This document shows positions 43,758 to 56,760 of a stretch of 64,000 nt of DNA, piece after piece; positions within the stretch are counted from its first letter, which is position 1, and the number at the start of each line of letters is the position of its first letter. Origin of the DNA: Ceratothoa steindachneri (lineage: Eukaryota; Arthropoda; Malacostraca; Isopoda; Cymothoidae). The stretch covers positions 101,991,578 through 102,055,577 of the forward strand of contig OZ018321.1 in NCBI GenBank assembly GCA_963969495.1. Reading direction: 5' to 3'. Under the pieces are notes generated by a model, which saw only the letters and a program-made list of their open reading frames with translations, was not told where the DNA came from and did no database searches. Made by a program: the position numbers and the translations under genes.

Positions 43758-46660
43758 GCTCCAAAGTATTCAAGGATTCAGTTATCAGAAACGACGCGAA
43801 TATTAAATCTGGATTGGAAGAAGGAATTGAAGCTCTCTCATCGGGAAACAACGAGGAAGAAGAAGAGGAAGAAAAAGAACAAGATGACGATGAAACTACT
43901 TTTTCGGACAGTGACGAGGGCCCATGCATTCGTACACGAGCGACGAAGAGTAAGTCGAAAAATTCTAGTCTTCTACTAAAGAGTAAAAAGCCTGGGCACA
44001 CAAGCCAAGAAGATTAAAAGAATAAGAGGAGACAGGTAATTACGTCTCATCATGGAAATGAACGCACTATGATTTCTGGAAATCAACACCAACGGCTGGA
44101 CGAAAAAAAGAACTCTTTACGGAAATGTATTCAGAGAAATTGATGCAGATGTCATCGTGATTTCAGAACATTGGATCGACACTCGTAATTCTGAAATGAA
44201 AATCTGGAATTACGATGTGTTAGTCACAAATCACTCACAAAAGCGGTACGGCGGTGCCGCTATGGCCATCAAAAAAGGGATAAATTACAAGCAGATTAGA
44301 AATCTCTAAGAATCCTATCTCGCGATTGAGGTCGAAGTATCCATTCTCTCGCTGGCCTATTTGGCAAAATAGCCCCCTCTCATATTAATGGGGGATCTGG
44401 ACAGAAATATGGTCCAGCAGATAGGCACGGACGTTCCCATATTTGTCCGAGGAAGAAGAGCCACAAAACCAGACATATGTCTGGCAAATCGTCAGTTACC
44501 GTTCACGAAACCAGTAAAGGTACCATGTAGTTACCATATATGAATCATTCTTACCATCAACAGGAGCCCTATACAAGTCCCAACTGTAGTTTGAAAAGAC
44601 TACAGAAGAGCAGACTGGGCACGGTACGCGCACCTTTTTGTGGCCTACCATCCGCCCAACTTGGATGAGGCAATTCTCGAGGAGATTGACTAGTCACCTT
44701 AATAACCATCTCATCAACGCGGATAGAGCTTGTATCCCCAAAACCCAATATAAGTCCATCTCAACCTAAGGGAGATTAAATATATGAAAGAACTATATTC
44801 TGAGTTGAAAGTAATGTATTAAATCAACATCAGAAATGCATCGATTGGCTCAGTACAACGGAGTAAAGAGATCAAAGAATAACTCAACAAGTTGATACTA
44901 GAACAACAATGGAGACGTTGGGACTATGCGATTAAGATCTTTGATCATGACGCATCTCACAAATATTTTTGGAATAAAATCAGGCGTCTCAAAGGATCAA
45001 CTGAGAAAAATAAGAAAATAGAAATATTAAAAGAAGACGGAACCGTCGAAACAAAAGAAAGAAGAATAGAAGAAATATTCCGACGTTATTCGGAAAAATT
45101 CTTCAGTATATCCGAAGAAGAAAACGATGATTTTGATATAGAGTTCGATAACAACATTGTAAACGAGTTTAACACACAAATACATAGGACGCATCTTCAC
45201 CACCAGGTGGATAGACAATGCGATGGAGGCACTGAGATCATCGAAGAATAACTACTCGTTGCGCTCTTCTCATTCCATCAGAAAGCCCAACGACAATTTT
45301 GGCTTACAAAACTAAACTTCGAAAAGGCCCCAGCCAACATGATCTGAGGAATGAGAAGAATTTTCAATGCGTGTCTAAATACAGAATACTTTCCTGATGC
45401 TTATGAAATGGCAAAGATGATGTTTTGGCCAAAGCATGGATAAGACTCAAAGTTGAGAGTGAGCTAACGACCAATTTCACTTCTATTATTTGGCGGAAAG
45501 CTCTTCGAAAAGATCCTCAATCCAAGATGAGTATCTCACCTGGAGGAGACCTCCCTCTACAACCCATACTAATACGGGTTTAGAAAAAAGCGAATTTCGG
45601 AGATGCCGATAAATGTGATCACGAAGAAGCTTGCCCAATCCAAACTGGAAAGGAGTTACGTGGACATTGTTGATTGGGATGTTTCAATGGCATTTGATAA
45701 GTTGTGGCAACAGGGTATGTAGTTTCAAGATCCTACGGCTGGGCTTAAGTGAAAACTTAGAAAGAACTCTCTGTGACTTTGTCATGGAGAGAGCGAAATT
45801 TTCGTTCAATGCGGCGCAGGGGGTGTCTGTCTCCAACTCTCTACTGGATTTAAACCGCAAATGTCCCAGCCCTTGTGTACCCCACTAGCCTCAACATTCA
45901 ATATGTCGATGATTTCAGCCAGAAATCACTTGTCCTTGTAGGAATGCGCAATGGCAAGCTCGTATGACTGCAGCAGAAATCGGAAAATTGAACAACTACG
46001 TGGGACAATGCAAGATCAGAACGAACCAAAAGAAATTCAGTGTAGTCTCCATTGGTAGGAGACTACTCTCAGATGTCATGTTGGGAGATAGACGTTATCC
46101 CTATTACACGAAGTGCAATGTACTCGGAATGAAAATTATTTCATCCGTGTACACGAAACACTCCGATGATAGAATTTCTAAAGCCTCGGTCACAATCAGG
46201 GCTCTGTATATTTTTAGAAATCTACATGAAAGCAACAGGTAAAAGATCTACAACGCTCTTGTTAGAGCTACGTTGCTATACCCCGCTTCCGCCTTCGAGT
46301 GTTTTTCAACAACACAAAAGAGGAGACTACAAGCATTGCAAAATAAATGCGTGTACCTAATTACGGGTACACGTCGACGGGAAAGAAGACGCCAGGAAGA
46401 GCTTCACAGGGAAGCGGGGATAACATCCATTAACAAAGTCATAGAAGAATGAACTGGGAAAATGCAAGAAGTTGTCAATCAGGAAGTGAATGAAGATATT
46501 GTTCAAACGATTAACCAGAAAAGAAGAGTTATATGTCGCGCCAGAGTTCCAAGCTCCGCTAACCTAGAGGCTGGCGGAGACGAAGCCAACCCAACCGATC
46601 AAGTCATAACAAACTCGACTAAAGAAAAACTCATCGATTTTGACTAATTGGCAATGAACG
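43758..46660 (+). pseudogene. Jockey-like family copy J4: 5'-truncated, ORF1 tail plus ORF2
   Basis: It begins in the acidic ORF1 tail (EEEEEEEKEQDDDET, 43855-43900; a 67-codon frame at 43814-44017). ORF2 pieces follow: EINTNGWTKKRTLYGNVF and VISEHW in the endonuclease (44090-44190), GDLDRN (about 44395) and RRATKPDICLA. RT blocks are ERSYVDIVDWDVSMAFDKLW (45650-45710), QYVDDF (YVDD 45902-45913) and CNVLGMKI. The C-terminal end is NKCVYLITGTRRRERRR. The frame ends near 46647. Sequence is clearly diverged from J3, so it is an older or different subfamily copy. Frameshifts are common. Confidence 0.83.
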
Positions 46661-49600
46661 AGACTCGATTAAACAAAACGTGACCCGAAGAAAGAAGAAA
46701 CAGAAAACACGGAATTACGCATATAAGAAAATAATTAAAATACAATAAAAACTAAGCACATATTTAAAGTAAAATATTAAAAAACAACAGTAAATGCGCA
46801 TTACATATCCAAAAAACATTAAAATTATTAAGACGGCTTGAACGCCATAAAATAAAAAGCTATAACGAAAACAACAAAGGAAACACATGTCCACCAGGCG
46901 CCTAGCATCTTTTTGCAACCTACCACACTTTTTTCTCTTTTCACCATTTGTCTAATTTCGTCTATATTCCCCACACGCCCTTTTGTCCCCTACACACACC
47001 CACACTTAAATCAATGCAAAATTAAGGCACTTGCTAAAAATCGCGTGGAAATGACGTGCTCCTGAGATAGGAAATATGAATGGAGTCGTTGTTTGCCTCG
47101 AATACCACGAGAGGGAACCTAAATCCTTCCTCTGAAAACTCCTCTTTACCTGTTTCTTCTTGTAGACTCCCTAAAGATTTAAACGATCATTGTGAAGTAT
47201 AAAATAGAGTAAATAGGCCAATAAGCCCTGTTTAAATACGGGTAATCACACACTCACGCTTGACTGCCTTACTCTTTATTCTTTACTAAAATAACTTTCT
47301 TCTAGAAACATTTCCCCTTCCTACAAATCTATCTAGAGATAGATTTGCAGAGATTAAACATGCGCATACACTGGTCCCTTTAAGTGTCACAACATAATAA
47401 TTGAAGAATTAATGGAAGTTTATTGGAAAATTGATAAATTTTAACATGAGAAATGTATGAAGCAATAAACAATATTCGTATTTCGATTTATGTATATCTA
47501 AGGATAATCTCAAACTGAAAAATGCCTTTCATTTCCTCCTAAAGTTATTTAAACTTCTCTTTCCATCTAATCAGCTTGATGGAAATAACAATTTATCATT
47601 TAGTGTTAATTATATAAGAAAAGATAAACGAATTGAAATTATACTAGACAAGAAGACGCTGTAAAGTAAGTGCATTTTATTTAAAGTAATTATTGAAGCC
47701 TTTATGGCCTTAATATTTGCAAGTTAGGATCAGAAGTTGTAAATTATCGGATTGCAGTTATTTTGTTTAAAATAGACTAAATAATGTAGAATGGTAAGTG
47801 TATTATGTTTAAAATATATTTTAAAAATGCTCCTAAACATTGGGCTAATTCCTGGTGCTCAAGATTTCTAATTACATTTGCATCTAATGATAATTTTTAA
47901 AATTACATTGCCGAAAGCTATTATGAATGAAATCGACCTAGCCGCTTCTATATTTGGACAGTAGACAGAAAAGAATATTCTTAAACTTTCTTATATTCAG
48001 GAACTAGAATAACAAACAATCAGGGCAATATAATCCGTTGCAGGAAAGTTAGCTACTAGCTCTTTAGTTTAGAGTAATTTACAACCTTCAAATAAATTCT
48101 CCCAAAGTTTTGGATGCAAATGGGATTGCTATTTATCTAGTAGCAAACCAAGGCGGCATTTGGGAACAGGGCCAGGGAAATGACTCGTGGAATGGACGAT
48201 AAAAGACAGGTTACATATCACCTTGCAGGTTATATGTAGAATTAAGGTCACTGGCATTTTTATGTAACGTTTTTTTTCGGAATTCCACTTGAATCCCAGG
48301 TTTCGTTTATACTCTTTTTCCATTATTCACCTAGAGCTCAGAATGTGAAAATTGCAAAGAGCACATGGACATTTATGGTATATTAAAAGCATATTTTTTC
48401 TAGCAAGGGAAAAATAAATTTTCTTTTCCTATTTCCACAACGTGTATGAAACAAAAAGCATCATCATTTCTAAGATATTTGCATAAATGCATATGTCTTG
48501 TACATTTTCTCATATTAGCCGAGTCCCATTTTTCATAATGTTTCGCCAAAAATTAGGTTAACATTAATATAATTATGTGCTGTGCTGTGTTACCAAGTAT
48601 GTAATAAGATCTTTCAGAACACGTTAGATTGGAAAATTAATTATAGGGTTAAAAGTAAAGAATAACACATTGCCAATGAGAATATTTTTTGATGATTAAA
48701 ATTAAATAAATATATAAAGTAAATTAAGCTGGAAAAGGGAACAACTGGCGGAAATTTGTTAACCCTGATGTGATAAGAAACTGTTTCAAAATGTTTCAAT
48801 ATTACTGCTTGAAATACCGCAATAACGTAAAAAAATGTCACTAAATTTAATTGATTTGATTGGCAGATAACATATCTAGATTATTTATGACAAAATATAC
48901 CACAAACACTTTCTTTTTCATTATATAATAATACTTATATTAAATTATCACAATAAACGATATTCAGCGTAAAGGCCGATATGAATAATCGTGGAACATT
49001 CTAAAATGATTGTTATCGTTTTAGAACGAACGACCGGTGGGGTAAAGAAAATCGCAACACGAATGACTTCGTGTAAGACGAATAATTTGACGATTAATCA
49101 TGAAAAGAGAATTAGGAGGATATATAAAGTTATACCATTATTATTATTAAACCCTACAAACTTTTTTTGTTCTATCACTTAACCACCAAACCAAATTTTC
49201 CAATCAAAACCCATTCATTCTTCCTTACTTTTTTATACACTCATTAACATTTTTCTGAGATGCCAGTCTGTAGGATAAGCAAATACGTCTCTCTTTTCCT
49301 TCTTACTTTACGCTTAATGTCCAGATTCCAACATCCAGCATCCCACTTACTCTTTACAATATTATAATACCCAAGCTTATGAGCTATTAATTTTAATTCC
49401 CTTAAATTTGTTTCAACTTTGCTTTAATCCCATGTTTACATATGATACCTCTCAAGCATTTTTACATATGCTTCCCACTTTCGCCGATTTAAGAATTCCT
49501 AATCCTCTCAAATTGTACAAGACCAAAATGTATGTGCTATAAAGTTGTTTAGAATTATATTTCTTCTGCAGAATGACGAACAATGGTAAATTGATTTCAC

Positions 49601-50329
49601 GTGATAATGAAAAACCATTTTCACAATTTACTGATTAATGTGACGCACCTAAACTCTTTCTAAAACCAAATTTTTATAAGAAGATCGAGATGAAGTCATG
49701 GTTGACAGAAGCTAGCACTACTCCCTACAACCTTTGAGAAATATTCCTAAGAGAGAAACGTACGTTAACCGAATGAATGGCTTCTATTCTTCCTAATGAT
49801 ATCGCGTTCTCTCATTTCAAGAATCATTCAACATGAGTAGGGGACCGAGTTTCTACGTAATCCAAACCTATTCTCTGGACCTTTTCTTTTATAGTATTCC
49901 CTATCCCTTCAACTTTTTCTAATGTACAGAAGCTTGATTTTACCTTGAAGAATGTTTCAAAATATTCCTTTGTTATAATTATTTGTGAACATGGTTCTCA
50001 ACTAGCTCATTGAATTTTGAACAAAGCGTACTGAAGCAAATTATACTTTTATTAACACTATTGGATTATATCTACCTTTATAGACAAAAAAAAATGTTCC
50101 TTTTGACATAACCAATTACAAGATATTTATATTTATTATTTAATAATTTGAAAACAATATAGACTAAAACGGTTTAATCTTCAATCGTTTACAACAACTT
50201 TGGTTGCTTAAGAACAACAATCGCGTTAGGCAGAATCTGAATTTATACCATAAGTATTTTTATCATGTTTATTATGACTCATGAAGTCTGCAGGTAATGT
50301 TTGAGAGGATTTTTGATATACCTTTGTGC
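46661..50329. other. AT-rich stretch without recognised genes
   Basis: It starts with probable 3' UTR of J4. An 11-bp-stem palindrome CAAATCTATCT-AG-AGATAGATTTG is at 47324-47347. Otherwise only chance short frames occur (for example 48129-48323 and 48641-48841 on the minus strand). Confidence 0.5.
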
Positions 50330-50583
50330 AGGGTGTCCGAAATGTTACTATGCACTGGAAATAAATAGTCCCGCCAGGATAACAGCGAAATAAATGCAAC
50401 TCTTAGTGGGTATATACGAGACCCAATTTGAAAATTCGGAACTCTTGAATATGAAAACTGGAGCGTATCTTTCAAAGAACTCGAAACTAGATATCTTGTA
50501 TAGCCCCTAAGAGTGCATTTCCTTCACGGTAGTCCTCGTGGGACTATTTATTTCCATTGTATAGTAACTTTTCTGACATCCTA
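50330..50583. mobile_element. MITE with about 80-bp terminal inverted repeats
   Basis: The left arm begins AGGGTGTCCGAAATGTTACT and the right arm is its imperfect reverse complement, ending AGTAACTTTTCTGACATCCT. Further paired blocks are GGAAATAAATAGTCCC and ACTCTTAG. The interior is about 90 bp and non-coding. The terminus resembles mariner-type GGGTG/T ends. The target duplication is not certain. Confidence 0.82.
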
Positions 50584-51170
50584 ATAAGATTGCCCTGACG
50601 TGTTCCTTGGATCTAAATTCATGTGACTGTTGACCAGTATGGCGTTTAATTCCATCTCACTCCTCCCCTTCTTTCGTCCCCTTAAAATATGGCACCAAAC
50701 CCGTAGCCTCCGAAATGTACAAGCCTGGATGCCGAAATCATGATGTCACGTGGTCAGGAAGACCCAACAGCCCCTTGCAAGCCTGACTTTACCAATGATT
50801 GTAAACTGCACAGTACGTAGTCTCGGTTGTTTTATTCAGGATTTGAGCATTAGTTGACTATTATGAGGCATCAATTGAAAGCTCAAAATTATTCAATGTC
50901 TCCATAATGAAATTATTAAGACATGAATAACAGGTACATGCTTATGCGGCACATACATAGTGATAGGTGTAGAAAAGAAATTGCGCTTATTTTAACTTAC
51001 TGTACTGAGAATAAGTGAGGTATATGTCCACACTTACAGGATTATCCTTTACGATAATAAGTAATATTGTAGCATTCATACACACTCACATTTCTCTAGG
51101 TTTTAGGTGTATTTAAACTACGTAGGCATCATACAACAAATCTTAATTTAGGCTGAATGTACCTCCTCTC
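50584..51170. other. Unassigned spacer
   Basis: No recognised feature. Confidence 0.5.
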
Positions 51171-51174
51171 CGCA

Positions 51175-51841
51175 TTATGTATTAAATGTTGACAATTTCC
51201 TTTTCTTTGCCATAACATTGTATAAAAGTTTCTCATTCACAGATTTACAATAATTATTCGAAAAAATATTTGTTGCTGACCTCACAGCTAGCACAATTAA
51301 ATGCTTGTTTGAGGTACCACATATACAAGTTTCATTGAGATCCACTTTGTTCTGAAGGTAATTAATAGACAACTTCATTAAAACAGTTCTGTTATTTGAT
51401 AAGTTTAGAACTTCTTTCTCATAAGTACTCATGAGAACCTGAAGTATTTTGTAGCTGTTGGCACATGCATTAAAAGTGAACTTTGTGTCATTTTAACCCT
51501 CTCCTGTTAAGCTGCTTAGTGTACTGATAATTTTCTTCTGATATCTCTACATCACGAACATTTTTCGAACAAATATTTGCTACACATAGAGAATACATAC
51601 ACTTTTTCTGCGTAGTGTGACCTACATAACCTGAAATATAAATAAGTACCTTCTCATCTGTGTGCGACAGTTCCTGACCTGTAACATCATGAATACCATC
51701 AAAAATATCTAGAGAGGTGACAGAAGATTCTTCATCCTCCACAGATAAAGTATTCATATCCATTATAGGCAAAATATTTGAGTGGGAAGACTTTAAAGGA
51801 AGCAGGTTTACTATCTTCAACTTGTTCTCTGATTCCAGCAC
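51175..51841 (-). pseudogene. Possible P-element/THAP9-like transposase C-terminal remnant
   Basis: The minus frame at 51841-51488 contains DEKVLIYISGYVGHTTQKKC, which resembles the YIAGYV..K motif near the C-terminus of P-element-type and related transposases. A CxxC-containing continuation follows. A second frame at 51432-51175 (VLMKLSINYLQNKVDLNETC) could be its downstream part after a frameshift. The catalytic core is not present. The call rests on one motif. Confidence 0.35.
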
Positions 51842-53190
51842 CTGTTATATTGACAAATTATAGTTACCACTAGTCATTTATCTGAATATTCCAAATCTAG
51901 ACTCTAGTTTTTCAGTCTAAAATTTTCCTAGAAAAATATACTTAAGCTGATCAAGAATTGTGGTAAGTGAGTAGGTGTGTGTAGGGAACAAAAGGGTGTG
52001 TAGATAGATAAATGAAAATAGACAAGTAGTAAAGAGATAAAAGTAGTGTGGGAGGGTGCAAAGAGATGCGAGGCACCTGGAGGTCATGCCTATCGCTTTC
52101 AATATTTTCTTTGTCGTGTGTTTCCTCTGTTGTTTTCATTCAAGCTATTTGTTTTCAATTTCTCAATATACATTGTATGTTATTATGTGCATTTGCTGTT
52201 GTTTTATTATGTATAATTTATACTTTAGTGCTTAGTTTTATTGTCTTTTGTTTTTTTTGTAGCGTGTGTGATTTTTATCTTTTGTTTCTTCTTTCTTCTT
52301 GTCACTTTAAGTTTTAAATGAGTCTTGACTGATAGATCTTTGTCATAGTTGGTATTCAGTTTTAATTCGGTGTTAATGGTTTCTATGATATGGCAGCAAG
52401 TAATCGTGTAATCTAATAAAGTGGATGTTGTTTGCTTCAGGGTAAAGTGAGTTTCCTTAGATAATTTACCTGTTCTCATCTGCCCTTTATTCGCTAAGTT
52501 ATTCAGTCCTTCTCAGGCATCAAGCTACTCACAAAGTTTAGGAAGAAATGAAAAATTTGGGTCATGAGATGAAGTTTGAGTTAGTGGATTGCCCTGCTAT
52601 TGACGGAGAGATACTCCTTTAAATGGAGGTTTCACATAAGCAAACACTCAATATAATAGCTTTGATACTGGAACTAAGGCTTCACCCGCTATCTATTTAA
52701 TAAATACAGATATTTATTTCAATCTTAGTTTCATTATAAGCATTAATAAGCTTGCACGGGTGTGAAATGACACGCATTAGTCACTCAATGACGGTTCGCT
52801 TCAAACTGCGTCTGCATTCTGCGCCGGCTCTACCGCCTGTTCGAATGACGTCATCAGAACCGTATCAGCTATAAATCCAGGGCTGTACATTTCGTAGGCT
52901 TCCACAAAACCTCATCTTTTCTGACACGCTTCTGTCATTTTTCCGGTTTAAGACGCAATATTTTTTGCAATGATGTTTCATCAAGAACATAAATGATTAT
53001 TTTTAACTCAAGGTTACTAGCACAACCTAGTGGAGTGCACTTTAAAACGTTCTTTAAACCCTAACCGACAAGGCACCATGTTTTAATATACTTTTTAGTT
53101 GTTCCTATAAGACTCAGGTATATAATCTCAACATCAGAAATTGTTCAAGGATTAAAACTGTCCAACTCATTTTATATCCTTCATTCATTC
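51842..53190. other. Unassigned spacer including a promoter-like block
   Basis: Mostly T-rich on the plus strand with chance frames (52048-52317 on the plus strand, 52225-52479 on the minus strand). The only structured part is the CRE/TATA block at 52846-52876. Confidence 0.45.
52846..52876 (+). promoter_or_regulatory. CRE plus TATA promoter-like block
   Basis: A perfect palindromic TGACGTCA (52846-52853) is followed 17 bp later by TATAAAT (52870-52876) in a local GC-rich island (about 52790-52900). No downstream coding frame is obvious. It could be the promoter of an LTR or of an unrecognised non-coding gene. Confidence 0.35.
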
Positions 53191-53199
53191 ACTAATCAC

Positions 53200-54333
53200 C
53201 CTTACTTTGCAGGACATGGCCGAAGCAACGCCTCTGAACACAACTAGATATCAATGGGAGATCCAGCAAAGAATATACTGCGACGAACATTACTACAAGA
53301 CAGGCTCGTTCAAAAAGGTGACGGACACTTTCGTGCATCAGTTCGAATGTAAAAAAGTCCCCTACATGAGAAGAATTTAGGACTGCGTAGAGGAAGCGTA
53401 GAGCTGAGCTAGTCGAGAGGGTGATAGAGTCAGTTCAGCAGAATCCAAAACGCTCTGTGCCTAAGCTAAATCAGTCCTTTACTATATCGCGGGAGACTTG
53501 TAAAGAATGCTAAGTAATGGATGTAAGGGCCTACCCATACAGTATACAGAAGAAGCAGACCCTCACAGCCTCAGACAAGGAGCAGGAAAAGGCTATGGCA
53601 GTCAATATACTGGAGAAGATTCAGGAGACCCCAACCTTCTCTTAACCTCCTTTGGACCTCAGATGACAAATGTCTTCTGGGGGACCTGTAAACAAAATAA
53701 GGTATCCACCAAGCCCCTACACCCCCCTAAGTGCACGTTATGAACTGCAATCTTATCCAGAGGCATCATCGGACCATTCTTCTTCGAGGAATCTGGCGCG
53801 GCAGTGACAATCACCAAGGAGTTGAATGTTGAGGTCCTCAAAACCTTCAAGAGGGAGCTGCAGACCCTGTTGCTGTAAATTATAGGAAAGTTCTGGTTCC
53901 AGCAAGATGGGGCAAGCTCAAACACCTCAAACCTGTCCTGAGATTGGCTGAGAGAGAACTTTGGTGACCCTGTGATCAATCTCAAGACTGATTTTGAGTG
54001 GGCACCTCACAGCCCAGACCTTAGCCCCTCAGATTTCTTTCTCTAGGGCTATCTTAAAGATAGAGTGTACGCAGGAAAACCCAGAACCATCACGAAACTC
54101 AAGGAAGCCATCAGGGAGGATATCAGAGCCATTAGTCTGTCGGTTTGTAAGTTGGTCATTGACAACTTTGTACTGCACCTCAAGAAATGTACAGAGCTAA
54201 ATGGATGTCATCTCGAACACGTGCTCTAAAATAAAGAAGAAAAGTACAAAGACTCTCATGTTTTGCAGAAAACTATGAAATAAGGCCTATCGAAAGTTAG
54301 GGCCAGTTTTGGCAGGATCACCCTGTATATCTT
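53200..54333 (+). pseudogene. Mariner-like transposase relic
   Basis: Shifted frames give TTRYQWEIQQRIYCDEHYYK...SFKKVTDTF, a helix-turn-helix type start (53240-53340). Next come SRGIIGPFFFEESGAAVTIT (about 53757-53815), KFWFQQDGAS (53887-53920), EWAPHSPDLSPSDFFL (53996-54045) and GYLKDRVYAGKP. KCTELNGCHLEHVL closes the frame (54185-54225). The QQDGA and SPDLSPSDFFLWGY-type blocks carry the second and third catalytic aspartates of mariner-like enzymes. A right TIR-like GGATCACCCTGTA ends at about 54333. The left end is not visible. Confidence 0.8.
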
Positions 54334-55140
54334 GCACAATGTGTAAAGTAACCAACCTTCTTTTAGGGTTAAATCAGAGACTTGTTGCATCTTGTAAAGT
54401 ATTTCTATAATTGTTACTTTAAAAGCTTGTGAATTCTAAAGATAAAGTTATGAATTGTGTTCATTATAATATACATTTTTAATAGAAGATAATCAATTAA
54501 TCTATATTTTGAGAATAACTCATTTTTATTTTTTGTTATTATTTTAATTATTGATTTACATTGTTGCCAAATTTTCCACTTTATTACTAGCATATGTACC
54601 GCTAGGTAGGTGTCAATATAAACTCTGGATAGAAATATATTTTATATATTAATGTAGAATTTAGGTTTACATGAGACATTCTCTGTAACTCCGAACTGTT
54701 ATTTTAAGTAAGGGATAGGATTAAACCCCGTTGCATTATTCTGATACTAGTTGCAGAAGCGCGTAGACTTCCATACTTTGTGAGAAAAATTTTGGCTTTC
54801 GCTTTTGCTTTCGAATTTATTTAGGATAGGAAATTATTACTAAATAGTGGTAAGGATTAGTGATAAAAGTATTAACTTGCAAATGTATCCTCCAGTGCCT
54901 GAAGATCATGCTCGTTTCGCTCGTGTATTTTGTCTTATGTGTGTGTTTGATTGTTTTTTTGTGTTTGGTGTTCACGCTTTCGAATTCGTTTTTGAAATTT
55001 GTTTTTGTTTGCTTCCCTTATGTATATAAATATTATATTATTTTATCATCAGTTGTTTTATTATCGGGATAGTTTTGCATTTGTGTTTACTCTTAAGTTT
55101 TACAAGATACTCTTTTTAAGTTACTAATGTAGTTGTCCAG
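54334..55140. other. AT-rich spacer
   Basis: No recognised feature. Frames at 54847-55072 are hydrophobic T-rich chance frames. Confidence 0.5.
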
Positions 55141-55149
55141 TTTGGAAGA

Positions 55150-55600
55150 GTTGTCATAATCCGTGTTTCAATCATCTGTAGATTTCTTCTTCTTCCTCGT
55201 TTTACTTATTAACACAACTGGAAATGTTGGAGGGATAAGACTTTAGGTTGTTTTTCATTACCTTTGATCTGTTTTGTAATACCTTGTTTAATTGTTGAAT
55301 CTTCACTTAGCTGGGCAGGTCTTATTGACTTTATATCTCCCGTGTACTCGTTACCAGTTTGTTTTTGATACACAGAAAAGTGTAGAGGCATGGCTGCGTT
55401 GCTCTAATATAGCGGTAGATTTTTTTCTTATTCTCTTCTTGGAACTTCTTAAATCTATATAGACTTCTGAGAACCACTTTAACCTTTTGGATCTGATCTG
55501 CGACGTACCTACTCTTGCTAACTACATTGCATTCATTGGAGTAGGGATATCTTATAAGCCCAACTCTCACATCCAACATGATTTATAATCGTTTATGTTC
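55150..55600 (-). pseudogene. Jockey-like family copy J5: RT thumb and C-terminus (3' part)
   Basis: The minus strand reads VRVGLIRYPYSNECNVV (J3: VNNEIYPYSNEGKVLGL), VVLRSLYRFKKF (J3: RKLYRFRSL), IYRYIRATQPCLYTF and NKLVTSTREI (J3: NKATLLITGTRKI). Sequence then erodes toward 55150. The rest of the same copy lies on the opposite strand immediately to the right. Confidence 0.75.
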
Positions 55601-55639
55601 CTAATCTCTTTAGCAACCATGTGAGCTTGCATGAGCGAC

Positions 55640-56760
55640 TCTTATACTGACATTATATTATAGAGCATCGGTTTATATATTTGCGAATAGAGCAGGAAGA
55701 ATTCTATAGTAGATACTTGATAGAAACTGCAATAGTGATTAGTCCCGATTTTCCTACTTATATTTCGGAGAGCGCTGCAACAATTCCGGATATTGCAATA
55801 TTATTTACGGTGTCAAATATAATTCAATTATATATAAAAATGAAGGTTACACAAAGGCTGATTGGATTAAATATAAAACTTTCCTCAATCATTAGAACTC
55901 ACTCGAGCTTGAAAGTAGTACCCTCGTAGTAATCGACCAGGAATTCCAGGAAATCACCGAATATTTCATAAATGCCAATCAAGCAGCTATCTTAGGAATT
56001 AAATTCAAAACTTTAACTGCCCTAAAATGAACGCCAGAATCATTAGTACTCTTAGAGAAACACCGATGTCTATAAAACCGAATAAGAAGCGGCAGAATTC
56101 TAAAAGATAGATAGAGATAAAAATAAAATAGCAAGAGAATAACTCAAAAGCTGAATGAAATATGGAATAATCTTATAGAAAAGATTTTTTATAATACAAC
56201 CCATGATGTTTGGAGCGAATGTTGGCAGACTTAATTAAAACCACACGAACGAGACCCAAAGTAGCTAACCAAGGAGGGCATGTTGAGAACTCTCCCGAAT
56301 AAATATTTTGGACTCACTGCCGTATCACTAGAGGAGAATGCTAATTTTGACAACTACTTTAAAACAAACTACTGATGATTTAAATGCTAACATAGATCAG
56401 ACTAGGCCTCATCAATACCCTTCAAATAGAGGGATGAGAGGAAAATATTACAATATTAAATATTACCGACTTTCCAAAACATTTAAAAAGAGTTCCAGGA
56501 AAAGGTGGACTCAGTAAGGCTAACTTTACTAATTCCCACCCGAAAATTTTAGAAGACTTATTAAATATTTTAAATGCTGCATTAATTATTTCACCGTTTC
56601 TTAGAAGATTAGTAATATGATATTTATCTCAAAAGATGGTAAACCACCGAATGACCAGAGTAACTTTCAACCTAATGCTTTCCTGGAATTTGCAGGAGCA
56701 ATTTTTGAGCTTATAATTGCAAGTTGGCTTCAATCATAGCCAGAGGCGAACAGAATCATG
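55640..56760 (+). pseudogene. Jockey-like family copy J5: inverted endonuclease/RT (5' part)
   Basis: The plus strand gives ISPDFPTYISESAATIPDIA (55738-55800; J3: IGPDFPTYITSRSATKPDII). Eroded linker sequence follows. RT finger traces (VPGKGGL, NDQSNFQPNAFLEFAGAIFE; J3: VNYRPIALLEFVAKVYE) lie at about 56485-56715. Orientation is opposite to the thumb fragment at 55150-55600, so the insertion is internally inverted. Confidence 0.72.

Noticed and set aside
36480..46660. J2 and J4 as two halves of one element split by a nested J3 insertion
   Set aside because: J2 and J4 overlap in the ORF1 tail (both contain the AATGCTCCAAAGT region and continue with different sequence), so they are separate copies, not complementary halves.
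47324..47347. 24-bp palindrome as a terminator or operator
   Set aside because: Eukaryotic context with no neighbouring gene. A short palindrome in AT-rich DNA is not informative on its own.
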